NCBI RefSeq assembly: GCF_033366695.1
Contig: NZ_JAOBTQ010000001.1
Coordinates: 1,364,001 to 1,428,000, forward strand
Direction of reading: 5' to 3'
DNA: 64,000 nt
Source: Streptomyces sp. SCL15-4
Lineage (GTDB): Bacteria > Actinomycetota > Actinomycetes > Streptomycetales > Streptomycetaceae
Of the stretch, positions 17,330-26,684 are shown piece by piece. Every line of letters starts with the position of its first letter. Within the stretch, counting starts at the first letter, position 1. A program made the translations under genes and the position numbers. The notes beneath the pieces are model-generated. The model saw nothing but the letters and a program-made list of their open reading frames with translations. It ran no database searches and was not told the DNA's origin.

Positions 17330-19228
17330 TCAGCCGGCCGGCGGCGCCACCGCCGCCGCCGGTTCGTCGCGGGTCGCGAACTGCGTGCGGTGCAGCTCGG
17401 CGTAGCGGCCGCCGGCCGCCAGCAGGTCCTCGTGGGTGCCGCGTTCCACGATGCGACCGGACTCCACGACGAGGATCTGGTCGGCGGCGCGGACGGTGGA
17501 CAGGCGGTGGGCGATGACGACGGCGGTGCGGCCCTCCAGTGCCTCGGTGAGCGCCTCCTGCACGGCCGCCTCGGAGGTGTTGTCCAGGTGGGCGGTGGCC
17601 TCGTCCAGGATGACGACCCGCTGCCGGGCCAGCAGCAGCCGGGCGATGGTCATGCGCTGGCGTTCGCCGCCGGAGAGCCGGTAGCCGCGCTCGCCGACGA
17701 CCGTGTCCAGGCCCTCGGGCAGGGACCGTACGACGTCGGCGAGACGGGCCCGGCCGAGGGCGTCCCAGAGGTCGTCGTCGGTGGCGTCGGGCCGGGCGAG
17801 CAGCAGGTTGGCGCGGACGGTGTCGTGGAAGAGGTGGCCGTCCTGGGTGACCATGCCGACGGTGGCGCGCAGGGAGGCGAAGCTCAGGTCGCGCACGTCG
17901 ACGCCGCCGACGCGGACCGCTCCGGCGTCGGCGTCGTACAGGCGCGGCAGGAGCTGGGCGATGGTGGACTTGCCGGCGCCGGAGGAGCCGACGAGGGCGA
18001 CGGTCTGTCCGGGTTCGGCGCGGAAGGAGACGCCGTGCAGCACCTCGGTGCCGCCGCGGGTGTCGAGGGCGGCGACCTCCTCCAGGGAGGCGAGGGAGAC
18101 CTGGTCGGCGGACGGGTAGGCGAAGCGGACGGCGTCGAACTCGACGGCGGCCGGGCCCTCGGGGACCTCGCGGGCGTCCGGCTTCTCCTCGATGAGGGGC
18201 TTGAGGTCCAGCACCTCGAAGACCCGCTCGAAGCTGACGAGCGCGCTCATCACCTCGACCCGGGCCCCGGCGAGCGCGGTCAGCGGGGCGTACAGCCGGG
18301 TCAGCAGCAGGGCGAGGGAGACGACGGCGCCGGGCTCCAGGGTGTCGTGCAGGGCGAACCAGCCGCCGAGGCCGTAGACGAGGGCCAGGGCGAGGGCGGA
18401 GACCAGGGTGAGGGAGGTGATGAAGACGGACTGGGCGGTGGCGGTGCGCACGCCGATGTCCCGGACGCGGGCGGCGCGGGCGGCGAACTGGGCCGACTCC
18501 TCCTCCGGGCGGCCGAACAGCTTGACCAGGGTGGCGCCGGGGGCGGAGAACCGCTCGGTCATCCGGGTGCCCATGGCCGCGTTCAGCGCCGCCGCCTCGC
18601 GCTGCATCCGGGCCATCCGGCCGCCCATGCGGCGGGCCGGCAGCACGAACACCGGTAGCAGCACCAGCGCGAGCAGCGTGATCTGCCAGGACAGGGTGAG
18701 CATGACGGCGAGCGTGAGCAGCAGCGTGACCAGGTTGCTGACCACGCCGGACAGGGTGGAGGCGAAGGCCCGCTGGGCGCCGATCACGTCGTTGTTGAGA
18801 CGGCTGACCAGCGCTCCCGTACGGGTACGTGTGAAGAACGCGACGGGCATGCGCTGCACATGATCGAACACGGCCGTTCTGAGATCGAGGATGAGTCCCT
18901 CCCCGAGCGTCGACGACAGGCGCCGGCCGAGGATGCCGAGCCCGGCCTCCGCGAGCGCGACCAGCGCGATGAGCAGGGAGAGGCGGACGACACCGGCGGA
19001 GTCGTGCCCCGCCACGATCGCGTCGACGACGCGTCCGGCGAGTACGGGGGTGGCGACCGCGAGCAGTGCGGTCGCCACCCCGATCAGGATGAACCGGACG
19101 ATACCGGCACGGTGTGGGCGGGCGAAGGCGGCGATCCTGCGCAGCGTGGCGCGGGCGAACGGGCGACGCTCGGACTGCGCGTTCATGACGCTGTGCAGCT
19201 GCGTCCAGGCGGTGGTCTCCATGCTCAT
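17330..19228 (-). CDS. MsbA-like ABC exporter (fused permease-ATPase), SoxR-type promoter
   Basis: This 632-residue half-transporter has an N-terminal six-helix exporter domain (to about residue 330) and a C-terminal ATPase with Walker [10 protein letters not shown], signature LSGGERQR, Walker B VVILDEAT and the switch histidine in VIAHRLS. It would dimerise in the membrane and pump a drug-like or redox-active compound outward. Directly upstream is a canonical SoxR box within a 19-bp promoter spacer. SoxR regulons of Streptomyces are known to include an ABC transporter induced by endogenous redox-active antibiotics, and this gene fits that member. The predicted transcription start falls at or next to the ATG, so the message may be leaderless; a second in-frame ATG lies 6 bases further in. 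Confidence 0.92.
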   Translation of the reverse strand: MSMETTAWTQLHSVMNAQSERRPFARATLRRIAAFARPHRAGIVRFILIGVATALLAVATPVLAGRVVDAIVAGHDSAGVVRLSLLIALVALAEAGLGILGRRLSSTLGEGLILDLRTAVFDHVQRMPVAFFTRTRTGALVSRLNNDVIGAQRAFASTLSGVVSNLVTLLLTLAVMLTLSWQITLLALVLLPVFVLPARRMGGRMARMQREAAALNAAMGTRMTERFSAPGATLVKLFGRPEEESAQFAARAARVRDIGVRTATAQSVFITSLTLVSALALALVYGLGGWFALHDTLEPGAVVSLALLLTRLYAPLTALAGARVEVMSALVSFERVFEVLDLKPLIEEKPDAREVPEGPAAVEFDAVRFAYPSADQVSLASLEEVAALDTRGGTEVLHGVSFRAEPGQTVALVGSSGAGKSTIAQLLPRLYDADAGAVRVGGVDVRDLSFASLRATVGMVTQDGHLFHDTVRANLLLARPDATDDDLWDALGRARLADVVRSLPEGLDTVVGERGYRLSGGERQRMTIARLLLARQRVVILDEATAHLDNTSEAAVQEALTEALEGRTAVVIAHRLSTVRAADQILVVESGRIVERGTHEDLLAAGGRYAELHRTQFATRDEPAAAVAPPAG

Positions 19229-19235
19229 GCCGACG

Positions 19236-19266
19236 ACGGTACGACCTCAAGCATCCTTGAGGTCAA
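19236..19266 (-). promoter_or_regulatory. SoxR box and MerR-type promoter of the ABC exporter
   Basis: Read on the minus strand: -35 TTGACC (19266-19261), a 19-base spacer, then -10 TACCGT (19241-19236). The spacer carries most of the perfect inverted repeat GACCTCAAG-GATG-CTTGAGGTC (19243-19264 as duplex), whose core CCTCAAG-N4-CTTGAGG is the canonical 18-bp SoxR operator. A 19-bp spacer with the operator inside it is the hallmark of promoters activated by MerR-family proteins such as SoxR. No soxR gene is present in the window. Confidence 0.85.
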
Positions 19267-19574
19267 GGTCCGCGGTTCCTCACCCCCGGTTCGGGCGGCG
19301 CGGCCGTCCCCGGATGCCGTGACGTCCGCCCGCCGTGTCCCCGTCCGCCGGGTGCCGCGCCTGGTACCGCTCGCGCCGGTCGCCGTGGCCGCCGCATGGC
19401 ACCGCGTCATGCTCGCCGAGGGGTTCGGCCGGTTGCGCTCCGCGTCCCGGCGGTGGCTGCTCGCCGCGGCCGGCGCCACCTGGCCGACCCGGGTGGCCGC
19501 GGCCGTGGCCCGGCAGGGCGCGGTGCTCCGGCCGCCGCCGAAGGGCCGGCTGCCGGTCATCCGGTTCGCCGTGC
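19267..19574. other. Intergenic stretch with no recognisable gene
   Basis: Between the SoxR-type promoter and the 3' end of the flavoprotein gene there are about 300 bases. Open frames on both strands are arginine/alanine/proline-rich artefacts of high GC. I see no ribosome site with a plausible start, no terminator with a T-tract and no RNA gene. Confidence 0.5.
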
Positions 19575-20807
19575 TCAGCCGGTGCTCACCCGCACCGGGC
19601 CGCCCCCCGGGTCGACGCGGTCGTGCCAGCGGGCGGTGAGGGTCAGGGCGCGGTGCGGCACGGCGGCGCCCGGGCCGAGCCGTGCGCGGTGCAGGAGGCG
19701 GCCGTCCTGGCGGACGTACAGGACCGGGCGGGACAGCGGTGCGCCGGTGCGCAGGAGGTGGTGCTCGGGCGGAGTGCCGGGGGTGACGCGGTTGGGGGTG
19801 ATCCGGCGCAGCGGCGCCGACACCAGGACGGGCACCCCGGGGCCGGGCCAGGGGGCGCCCGCCAGGTGGTCCAGGACCGCGCGGGCCGCCCGGGCGCCCT
19901 CCAGGGCCGCGGTACGGGCGGGCTCCACGGCGTGCAGCAGGCTGCCGGCGGCGAAGACGCCGGGGCGGGAGGTGTGCCAGGCGCCGTCGGTCGCGGGGCC
20001 GCGGGTGCCGGGATCGAGGACGAGGCCGCCGCGCCGGGCCAGTTCGTGGTCGGGCACGAAGTCGCCGGTGAACACCACGGTGTCGCAGGGCAGGACCGTC
20101 GTACGGCCGTCCCGGTGGCGGACCCGGACGCCGGACAGCCGGCCGCGGCCGAGGAGTTCGGTGATCGTGGCGGAGGTCAGCAGCGGGATGCCGCGGTACA
20201 GCCGGGCCGCCTGGGCGCGGGCGCGGCCGGTGCGGGCGCGCGGGTCTTCCGTGACCAGGGCGACGACCTCGGCGCCGGCCGCGCGCAGGGTGCCGGCCGC
20301 CGCGTAGGAGACGTCCTCGGCGCCGGCCACGACGGCGCGGGTGCCGATGTGCTGTCCGTACAGGTGGACGGCCTGCTGGAGTTCGCCGGTGGTGTAGACG
20401 CCGGCGGGGCGGGTGCCGGGCACCAGGCGGGCGGCGCGGGGGCGTTCGCGGGCGCCGGTGGCGAGGACGACGGCCCGGGCCGCGACGGTCTCCGGTCCGC
20501 CGGGGCCGACGGTGCCGAGCACGGCGTGTCCGGACGCCCAGTCCAGCGCCGTCACGCCGGTGCGCAGGGTGGCGCCGGCCCGTTCGGCGGCCTCGGTGAG
20601 CAGCCGGGCGTAGCGCGGGCCGGTGAGCGGGCGGGTCCAGGTGCCGAAGCCGCCGTGGGCGCAGTGCCGGGGCACCCCGCCGGGTGCGGTCTCCCGCTCC
20701 AGCACCTCCACCCGGCCGGCGCCGGCGGCGGCCAGCCGCGCGGCGGCGGCGAGCCCGGCGGGGCCGGCGCCGACGACGAGGACGTCCACGTGCCGTGCGG
20801 CCGTCAT
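19575..20807 (-). CDS. NAD(P)/FAD-dependent oxidoreductase, third gene of the kinase/GlpA-like operon
   Basis: This 410-residue flavoprotein has an FAD fold at the N-terminus (VDVLVVGAGPAGLAAAARLAAAGAGR), the ATG motif VVLATGARERPR, a weaker second nucleotide fold (RAVVAGAEDVSYAAAGTLRAAG) and a late FAD motif GVFAAGSLLHAVEPARTAALEGARAAR. It resembles the partner flavoprotein found next to GlpA-like dehydrogenases. It lacks the C-terminal BFD-type 2Fe-2S site, which its neighbour carries. Its ATG overlaps the stop of that neighbour by four bases. Together they would oxidise a phosphorylated polyol made by the kinase and pass electrons on; the acceptor is unknown. Confidence 0.85.
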   Translation of the reverse strand: MTAARHVDVLVVGAGPAGLAAAARLAAAGAGRVEVLERETAPGGVPRHCAHGGFGTWTRPLTGPRYARLLTEAAERAGATLRTGVTALDWASGHAVLGTVGPGGPETVAARAVVLATGARERPRAARLVPGTRPAGVYTTGELQQAVHLYGQHIGTRAVVAGAEDVSYAAAGTLRAAGAEVVALVTEDPRARTGRARAQAARLYRGIPLLTSATITELLGRGRLSGVRVRHRDGRTTVLPCDTVVFTGDFVPDHELARRGGLVLDPGTRGPATDGAWHTSRPGVFAAGSLLHAVEPARTAALEGARAARAVLDHLAGAPWPGPGVPVLVSAPLRRITPNRVTPGTPPEHHLLRTGAPLSRPVLYVRQDGRLLHRARLGPGAAVPHRALTLTARWHDRVDPGGGPVRVSTG

Positions 20808-22207
20808 GATCCGGTCCCCCGTTCGAACAGCTCGCGGACCGCCGCCCCGCAGTAGAAGCCCTGGCAGCGGCCGGCCCGGGCGCGGGTGCGGCGGCGCAGG
20901 CCCTCCAGGCCGCGCGGCGGGATGGTACTGGCGAGGGCGTCGCGGATCTCGCCGCGGGAGACGCGCTCGCAGTGGCAGACCAGGGTGCCGTACTCGGGGT
21001 CGGCGGCGATCAGGTCGGCCCGCTGGTAGGGGCGCGGGAAGGCCTCGCCGAGGTTGGGCACGGTCACCGGCTCGGGTTCGCGTACCGGGCCGAGGTCGAG
21101 CCCGGTGCCGGCCAGCAGGCCGGTGACGTGGGCGGCGATGGCCATGGAGGCGGTCAGGCCGGTGGAGCGGATGCCGCCGACGGTGACGTACGCCTGCCCG
21201 GGGTGCGCGGTGATGCGGTAGTCCTCGTGCCCGGTGGCCGCGCGCAGCCCGGCGTAGACGGCGGTGACCTCCTCCTCCACCAGGGCGGGCAGGACGCGCC
21301 GGCCCTTCTCCCGCAGGGCCGCGAGACCGTCGGCGGTGGAGCCGGTGGCGTGCTTGTCGTCCAGGTCCTCGGCGGTGGGGCCGAGCAGGACGTTGCCGTA
21401 GACGGTGGGCGCGACCAGGACGCCCTTGCCGAGGGCGGTCGGCACGGGCAGCAGGATGTGCCGCACCAGGGAGCGGGCGAACTTGTCGTAGACCAGGAGC
21501 TGGCCGCGGCGCGGCGTGACGGTGAAGTCGTCGTGGCCCAGGGCGCGGTCCAGGGTGTCGGCGTGCAGTCCGGCCGCGTTGACCAGGTGGCGGGCGTACA
21601 GGGTGCCCCGGCTGGTGGTCAGCCGGTGCCCGCCGTCCCAGCCCGCCTCGCGTACGGCGGTGTTCAGGTGCAGGTCGGCGCCGGCGCGGACCGCCTGGGT
21701 GGCGTAGGCCAGGGTGGTCGTCCAGGGGCAGACGACGCTCTCGCCGGGGACGTGCAGGGCACCGAGCGCGCCGGGGCCGAGGTGCGGCTCGCGGGCGTAC
21801 AGCTCCTCGGGGCCGAGCAGGCCGGTGTCGTGGCAGCCGTTGCGCGCGGCCTTCTCCGCCAGCCGGGGCAGCGCGGCGAGCTGCTCCGCGTCCCAGGCGA
21901 CCAGCAGGGCGCCGGTCCGCTCGACGGGGATGCCGGTCCGGGCGGCGTAGGCGCCGAGCAGGGTGTGGCCCTCGTGGACCAGCCGGGCCTCCAGGGTGCC
22001 GGGGGTCGCGTCGAAACCGGTGTGCAGGATGGCGGTGTTGGCCTTGGAGGTGCCCTGGCCGACGTCGTCCTGGGCCTCGATCAGGGCGATGCGCAGCCGG
22101 GGGTGGCGGGCGAGTTCGCGGGCGATGGCGCAGCCGACCACGCCGGCGCCGACGACCGCCACGTCGTACGGCGTCGCCGGGAGCGCGCCCGCCGCGGTGA
22201 CGGTCAC
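20804..22207 (-). CDS. GlpA-like FAD-dependent dehydrogenase with BFD-type 2Fe-2S domain
   Basis: This 467-residue protein starts with an FAD-binding fold (YDVAVVGAGVVGCAIARELA) and the TSKANTAILHTGFDA stretch typical of the glycerol-3-phosphate / 2-hydroxyglutarate dehydrogenase group. The C-terminus (about residues 395-460) has CHCERVSRGEI and GRCQGFYCG, the four-cysteine BFD-like 2Fe-2S site of GlpA. Its GTG overlaps the stop of the FGGY kinase and its stop overlaps the start of the next flavoprotein, so the three are one translation unit. The natural reading is oxidation of a polyol phosphate made by the kinase, most simply glycerol 3-phosphate, but the kinase has a changed substrate residue. 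Confidence 0.87.
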   Translation of the reverse strand: MTVTAAGALPATPYDVAVVGAGVVGCAIARELARHPRLRIALIEAQDDVGQGTSKANTAILHTGFDATPGTLEARLVHEGHTLLGAYAARTGIPVERTGALLVAWDAEQLAALPRLAEKAARNGCHDTGLLGPEELYAREPHLGPGALGALHVPGESVVCPWTTTLAYATQAVRAGADLHLNTAVREAGWDGGHRLTTSRGTLYARHLVNAAGLHADTLDRALGHDDFTVTPRRGQLLVYDKFARSLVRHILLPVPTALGKGVLVAPTVYGNVLLGPTAEDLDDKHATGSTADGLAALREKGRRVLPALVEEEVTAVYAGLRAATGHEDYRITAHPGQAYVTVGGIRSTGLTASMAIAAHVTGLLAGTGLDLGPVREPEPVTVPNLGEAFPRPYQRADLIAADPEYGTLVCHCERVSRGEIRDALASTIPPRGLEGLRRRTRARAGRCQGFYCGAAVRELFERGTGS

Positions 22208-23634
22208 GAGCCGAGGAGGGCGGCGACGGCGGTGCGGAAACCGGCGCGGCGTTCGGCGGCCTGGTCGGCCGGGATGCGGGGCTCGTACACGGCGGCGGGC
22301 CGCCAGCCGGGCAGGGCGTCCTCCACGCGCAGGCCGGGCTGCGCGCCGATGCGGGCCAGGGTGGCGGCGCCGAGTGCGGTGGCATCGGGCAGCGCGGACA
22401 CCTCGACGGGGCGTTGCAGCAGGTCGGCCTGGGTCTGCATGAGCAGCGCGGAGCGGGTGAGGCCGCCGTCGACGCGGAGCGTGTCCGCCGGCGCGCCCAG
22501 GTCTTCGGCGGCGGCCTCGGCCAGCTCGGCGACCTGGGCGGCGATGCCCTCGCACAGCGCGCGCACCAGGTGTCCGGCGGTGGTGTCGAGGCCGAGCCCG
22601 GTCAGCGAGCCGCGCAGGTCACCGCGCCACCAGGGGGCGGCGAGCCCGGCGAGGGCGGGGACGAAGGTGACCCCGCCGCTGTCGGGGACGGTGCCGCCGA
22701 CCGGGTCGAGGTCGGCGGCGCAGGAGAGGACGCCGAGGCCGGTGAGCCAGCCGACGGCGGAGGCGGCCGTGTACACCTGGCCGTCCAGGCAGTAGCCGGG
22801 GTGTCCGGCGAGCCGCCAGGCGACGCAGGAGACCAGGCCGGACGGGCCGCGCCGGGGCCGGTCGCCGGTGTGCGCGAGCAGGAACGCCCCGGTGCCGTAG
22901 GTGCACTTGACGGCGCCGGGGCCGGTGATCCGCTGGGCGAGGAGGGCCGCCTGCTGGTCCACGATCAGGGCGGTGAGCGGGATCTCGGGGCCGAAGGCCG
23001 TGGTGGTGCCGACCGGTCCGGCGTTGTCGGCGACCTCGGGCAGGCGCTCGCCGGCCAGGCCGTAGAGGTCGAGGGCGCGCGGGGACCACTCGGTGCGGTC
23101 CAGGTCCAGCAGCTGGGTGCGGCCGGCGGTGGCGGCGTCGGTGGCGAAGGCGCCGGTGAGGCGGTGCACCAGCCAGGCGTCGGAGGTGGTGACGACGCCG
23201 TCGCGGGTGAGGTGGCGGCGGATCCAGGCCATCTTGGGCGCGGCGAAGTACGGATCGAGGGGAAGCCCGGTCAGCTGCCGCAGCTCCTCCGCGTGATCGG
23301 CGAGTTCCGCGCAGACTCGCTCGGCGCGCCGGTCCTGCCAGACCAGCGCGTCGGTGAGCGGGCGGCCGGTGGCCGGGTCCCAGGCGAGGACGGTCTCGCC
23401 CTGGTTGGCGAGGCCGAGCGCGACGACGTCCTCGCCGGCCTCGGCGAGCGCGCGCCGGCCGGCCTCGACCACCGAGTCGTACAGCTCGCCCGGGTCCGCC
23501 TCGACCAGGCCGCCGGGCAGATGACGCGGGCGGACCTCGGCGAAGCCGGTGCCGAGGACACCGCGTTCGGGGCAGACGACGAGCGCCTTGGTGCCGGAGG
23601 TGCCCTGGTCGACGGCGAGCACCGGCCCCGTCAT
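22204..23634 (-). CDS. FGGY-family carbohydrate kinase, glycerol-kinase-like
   Basis: This 476-residue kinase has the two-lobed FGGY fold: VLAVDQGTSGTKALV at the start, ALIVDQQAALLAQ in the middle, CTYGTGAFLL (compare NTYGTGCF in GlpK), VPALAGLAAPWW, and DGGLTRSALLMQTQADLL. Residues that hold glycerol in E. coli GlpK are mostly kept (Glu80, the DPYF tyrosine, Asp of VDQQ), but the position of GlpK Arg83 is Gly79 (NQGET rather than NQRET). The substrate may therefore be glycerol or a different small polyol. It is the first gene of an operon with two flavoprotein dehydrogenases, divergent from the hypothetical gene at 23.9 kb across an AT-richer promoter region. Confidence 0.88.
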   Translation of the reverse strand: MTGPVLAVDQGTSGTKALVVCPERGVLGTGFAEVRPRHLPGGLVEADPGELYDSVVEAGRRALAEAGEDVVALGLANQGETVLAWDPATGRPLTDALVWQDRRAERVCAELADHAEELRQLTGLPLDPYFAAPKMAWIRRHLTRDGVVTTSDAWLVHRLTGAFATDAATAGRTQLLDLDRTEWSPRALDLYGLAGERLPEVADNAGPVGTTTAFGPEIPLTALIVDQQAALLAQRITGPGAVKCTYGTGAFLLAHTGDRPRRGPSGLVSCVAWRLAGHPGYCLDGQVYTAASAVGWLTGLGVLSCAADLDPVGGTVPDSGGVTFVPALAGLAAPWWRGDLRGSLTGLGLDTTAGHLVRALCEGIAAQVAELAEAAAEDLGAPADTLRVDGGLTRSALLMQTQADLLQRPVEVSALPDATALGAATLARIGAQPGLRVEDALPGWRPAAVYEPRIPADQAAERRAGFRTAVAALLGS

Positions 23635-23639
23635 CGCGC

Positions 23640-23907
23640 GTCCCCCGCACCGGACCTGAAGATCACCGCGCCAGCCTGCCGTCGCGGCGGGCCCGGCGTC
23701 AAGCTCTTGCGGCCGGATGACCGGCGCCGTCGCGGGATACCTGCCGATATGTCAACTGCCCTTGCGAGATGGTTGACTTGGCAACAATAGATAGGTCGAA
23801 CAAGTCGCCTCTATAGTGACCGCCGACCACGCGAGACCGCATTCACCACCGCCCAGGGGAGGGCTGTTGCCACGTCAGGTGCGCCGGCGGCCGGGGGCCG
23901 GCGGCTG
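23640..23907. promoter_or_regulatory. Divergent promoter region, kinase operon / hypothetical gene
   Basis: This is the most AT-rich intergenic stretch of the area. It contains GTCAAC (23751-23756) and its complement GTTGAC (23772-23777), a further inverted pair GACTTG (23775-23780) and CAAGTC (23801-23806), TTGACA on the minus strand (23755-23750) and TATAGT on the plus strand (23812-23817), a good -10 for the rightward gene. No well-spaced partner hexamer was found for either. Confidence 0.5.
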
Positions 23908-24894
23908 ATGGCCAGAGACGGAGTCCGCCCCTCCTACGACCCCGCCGGACCCGACCACGCGCTGCGGGCCGCGCTCCAGGAGCTGCGCACCGGCCGCTGG
24001 ATGGCCATGCGCGCCCTGCTGGCGGAGACCACACAGTGGTGGCGGTGGACGCAGCGCACCCAGGTGCTGGCCACCGCCGCGGCCGGCACCGACGTGGTGC
24101 GGGCCTGGCTCGCCGAGGAGCCGGACAGCGTGCACGCGGCGGTGATGCACGCCCGGGTCGGCGTGGAGCGGGCGCTGCGGGCCCGGCGGGAACGGCACCG
24201 GCGCACCCACGAGTTGTGGATCGAGGCGTGGGACGCGGCCCAGACCGCCACCGCGGCCGCGCCCCGGGACCCGGTGCCCTGGGTGTGCCTGCTGGCGCTG
24301 GCCCAGCTCGACCCGGAGCAGCGCTGGGAGGAGCACCGGACCGCGCCGCCGGAGCCGATGCTGCCGCCGGGCCCCTGGGTGCTGCTGGCCGAGGCCGGCC
24401 GGCGCGACCCGTTCAACCGCGAGGCCCACCACCGGATGCTGCAGTTCCTGTATGTGCGCGGCGGTTCGGGACGGCTGGCGGAGGCGTCCGGGTACGCGCA
24501 GTGGGCGGCGGGCCAGGCGCCGCCCGGCTCGGCGCTGCACCTGCTGCCGCTGTACGTGCGGGTGGAGCGCTACCGCCGGGACAGCGGGCACGACGCGGCG
24601 CTGGACCTGCACTGGGTGGCGGAGGAAGCGGCCCGGGAGGCGCGGCGGGCGCTGGACTCCTGGTTCGACCGGACGCGGCCGGACGAGCGCGCGCTGCCGG
24701 ACCTCAACCATCTGGCCCACGCGCTGTGGGGCTCCCACCAGTTTCCGGCCGCGGCCCGGGTCTTCGAGGCGATCGGCCCCTACTTCACGCCGCCGCCCTG
24801 GATGTACCGCACCCGGGACCGGGACCGCGCGGTGGAGGTCTTCGCACAGGCCCGGGACCGCTGCCGGGCCGCCGTGGAGGACCGCCGCCCCTGA
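23908..24894 (+). CDS. Conserved-looking hypothetical protein, helical (TPR-like)
   Basis: This 328-residue protein is not recognised. It is almost wholly predicted helical, rich in Ala, Arg, Trp and Leu, with paired-helix stretches such as DPVPWVCLLALAQLDPEQRWEEHR and LNHLAHALWGSHQFPAAARVFEAIGPYF that look like degenerate tetratricopeptide repeats. There is no signal peptide, no membrane segment and no catalytic motif, so a cytoplasmic scaffold or regulator is the most that can be said. The ATG at 23908 sits just after the divergent promoter region; an earlier in-frame start is not evident. It ends 64 bases before the permease gene and may be co-transcribed with it. Confidence 0.75.
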   Translation: MARDGVRPSYDPAGPDHALRAALQELRTGRWMAMRALLAETTQWWRWTQRTQVLATAAAGTDVVRAWLAEEPDSVHAAVMHARVGVERALRARRERHRRTHELWIEAWDAAQTATAAAPRDPVPWVCLLALAQLDPEQRWEEHRTAPPEPMLPPGPWVLLAEAGRRDPFNREAHHRMLQFLYVRGGSGRLAEASGYAQWAAGQAPPGSALHLLPLYVRVERYRRDSGHDAALDLHWVAEEAAREARRALDSWFDRTRPDERALPDLNHLAHALWGSHQFPAAARVFEAIGPYFTPPPWMYRTRDRDRAVEVFAQARDRCRAAVEDRRP

Positions 24895-24958
24895 ACATCC
24901 CGCACGCGCACGTCAGTTCGACAACCGTTCGGCAACCATGACCCCGGAGGTCCCCCGC

Positions 24959-26497
24959 GTGTCCCCCACCCCCGAACCCTCGCCCGTGCCCTCCCCGGGG
25001 CTGCCGCAGCAGGACGAGGAGCAGCGCCTGCGCGAACTCGGCTACCGGCCGGTGCTGGCCCGCCGGATGGGCGGTTTCGGCAACTTCGCGATCAGCTTCT
25101 CGGTGATCTCGATCCTGTCCGGCTGCATGACCCTGTACGGCTTCGGCCTGAACACCGGCGGCCCGGCCGTGATGCTGTGGGGCTGGGCCGGCGTCGGCCT
25201 GTTCGTGCTCTGCGTCGGCCTCGCGCTCGCCGAGGTGACCAGCGCCTATCCGACCTCCGGCGCCCTGTACTACATGGCGGACCGGCTCGGCGGCCGGCGC
25301 TGGGGCTGGTACACGGGCTGGCTGAACCTGCTCGGCCTGCTCGGCGCGATCGCCGGCATCGACTACGGCGCCGCCCTGTTCGCCGGGGCGTTCGCCAACC
25401 TCCAGTGGGGCTTCGTGCCGACGCCCGGCAGGACCATGCTGATCTTCTGCGCCATCCTGCTGCTGCACGCGGTGCTGAACCTGTTCGGCGTGCGCCTGGT
25501 CAGCCTGCTGAACTCGGTCAGCGTGTGGTGGCACCTGGCGGGCGTGGCGCTGATCGTGGGCGCGCTGGTGATCGTGCCGGACCACCACCAGTCGGCGTCC
25601 TTCGTGTTCACCGAGTTCGTCGACAACACCGGCTGGGACAACCCGCTGTACGTGGCGGCGATCGGCCTGCTGCTCGCGCAGTACACCTTCTCCGGGTACG
25701 ACGCCTCCGCCCATCTGTCGGAGGAGACCGCGCACGCCTCGGTGGCCGCCTCCCGGGGCATCGTCCGCGCCATCTGGGTGTCCTGGCTCGCGGGCTTCGT
25801 GCTGCTGGCCGGACTGACCTTCGCCATCCAGGACTACGACGCCACGCGCACCACCGACACCGGTGTGCCGCCCGCCCAGATCATGCTGGACGGTCTCGGC
25901 ACCGACGGCGCCAGCGCGCTGCTCCTGGTCGTGATCGTCGCCCAGCTGTTCTGCGGGAACGCCGAGGTCGCCGCGGCCAGCCGGATGGTGTTCGCGTTCA
26001 GCCGGGACGGCGCGCTGCCCGGCTCGCACCTGTGGCGCAAGGTGAGCGGCCGCACCCAGACCCCGGTCGCCGCGGTCTGGCTGTCCGTGGCCGTGGCCTG
26101 CGTGCTCGCGCTGCCGTCGCTGTACTCGGCGACGGCGTACAACGCGGTGACCGCCATCAACGTCATCGGCATCACCCCGGCCTACGCCATCCCCGTCTTC
26201 CTGCGGCTGCGCGCGGGCGACCGCTTCCGGCCGGGGCCGTGGCACCTGGGCCGCTGGAGCAGACCCGTGGGCTGGATCGCGGTCGTGTGGGTGGCGTGCG
26301 TGACCGTCCTGTTCTGCCTGCCGCAGGCGTCGCCGGTCACGGTGGACACGATGAACTACGCCTCCGTCGCCCTCGGCGCGGTCCTGGTCCTCGCCACCGT
26401 CTGGTGGTTCGTCGCCCGCCGGTCGTACGGCACCCCGACCTCCGCCGCCTACGGCAGCGACCGTGACCAGGCGGAACTCGCGGAGGGCATCGTCTGA
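24959..26497 (+). CDS. APC-superfamily amino acid permease (GABA/choline-type)
   Basis: This 512-residue protein has about twelve transmembrane helices and the ACT-family signature near the start (GGFGNFAISFSVISILSGCMTLYGFGLNTGGP), followed by AEVTSAYPTSGALYYMADRLGG. These transporters import GABA, choline or other amino acids by proton or sodium symport. The GTG at 24959 is chosen over the ATG at 24938 because GGAGG at 24946-24950 gives an 8-base spacing to it. The gene follows the hypothetical protein gene and precedes the MscS channel, with about 190 bases between them. The substrate cannot be told from the sequence. Confidence 0.9.
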   Translation: MSPTPEPSPVPSPGLPQQDEEQRLRELGYRPVLARRMGGFGNFAISFSVISILSGCMTLYGFGLNTGGPAVMLWGWAGVGLFVLCVGLALAEVTSAYPTSGALYYMADRLGGRRWGWYTGWLNLLGLLGAIAGIDYGAALFAGAFANLQWGFVPTPGRTMLIFCAILLLHAVLNLFGVRLVSLLNSVSVWWHLAGVALIVGALVIVPDHHQSASFVFTEFVDNTGWDNPLYVAAIGLLLAQYTFSGYDASAHLSEETAHASVAASRGIVRAIWVSWLAGFVLLAGLTFAIQDYDATRTTDTGVPPAQIMLDGLGTDGASALLLVVIVAQLFCGNAEVAAASRMVFAFSRDGALPGSHLWRKVSGRTQTPVAAVWLSVAVACVLALPSLYSATAYNAVTAINVIGITPAYAIPVFLRLRAGDRFRPGPWHLGRWSRPVGWIAVVWVACVTVLFCLPQASPVTVDTMNYASVALGAVLVLATVWWFVARRSYGTPTSAAYGSDRDQAELAEGIV

Positions 26498-26684
26498 GCG
26501 GCCGTCCGGCGGCGCCGCTCCGGTGGCGAACCGGCGTGCGGGATGCGGCAGGATGAACGAACGCGCCGGTTCCCGGAGTTCCTCCGGCCGGCGCGGTCGC
26601 ACATCCCGGACATCGAGCAGGTGACAACGTGACGAGACTTCACAACCGGCCTCCCGCAGCCGCCCGGCGCCCCGGAGGTGACCG

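Noticed and set aside
18860..19639. Plus-strand open frame antisense to the ABC exporter and running into the next intergenic stretch
   Set aside because: Antisense shadow of a real gene; only its last part is intergenic and it has no family features.
23733..23755. TTGACA on the minus strand as promoter of the kinase operon
   Set aside because: No acceptable -10 hexamer at 16-19 bases; kept only as part of a divergent regulatory region.
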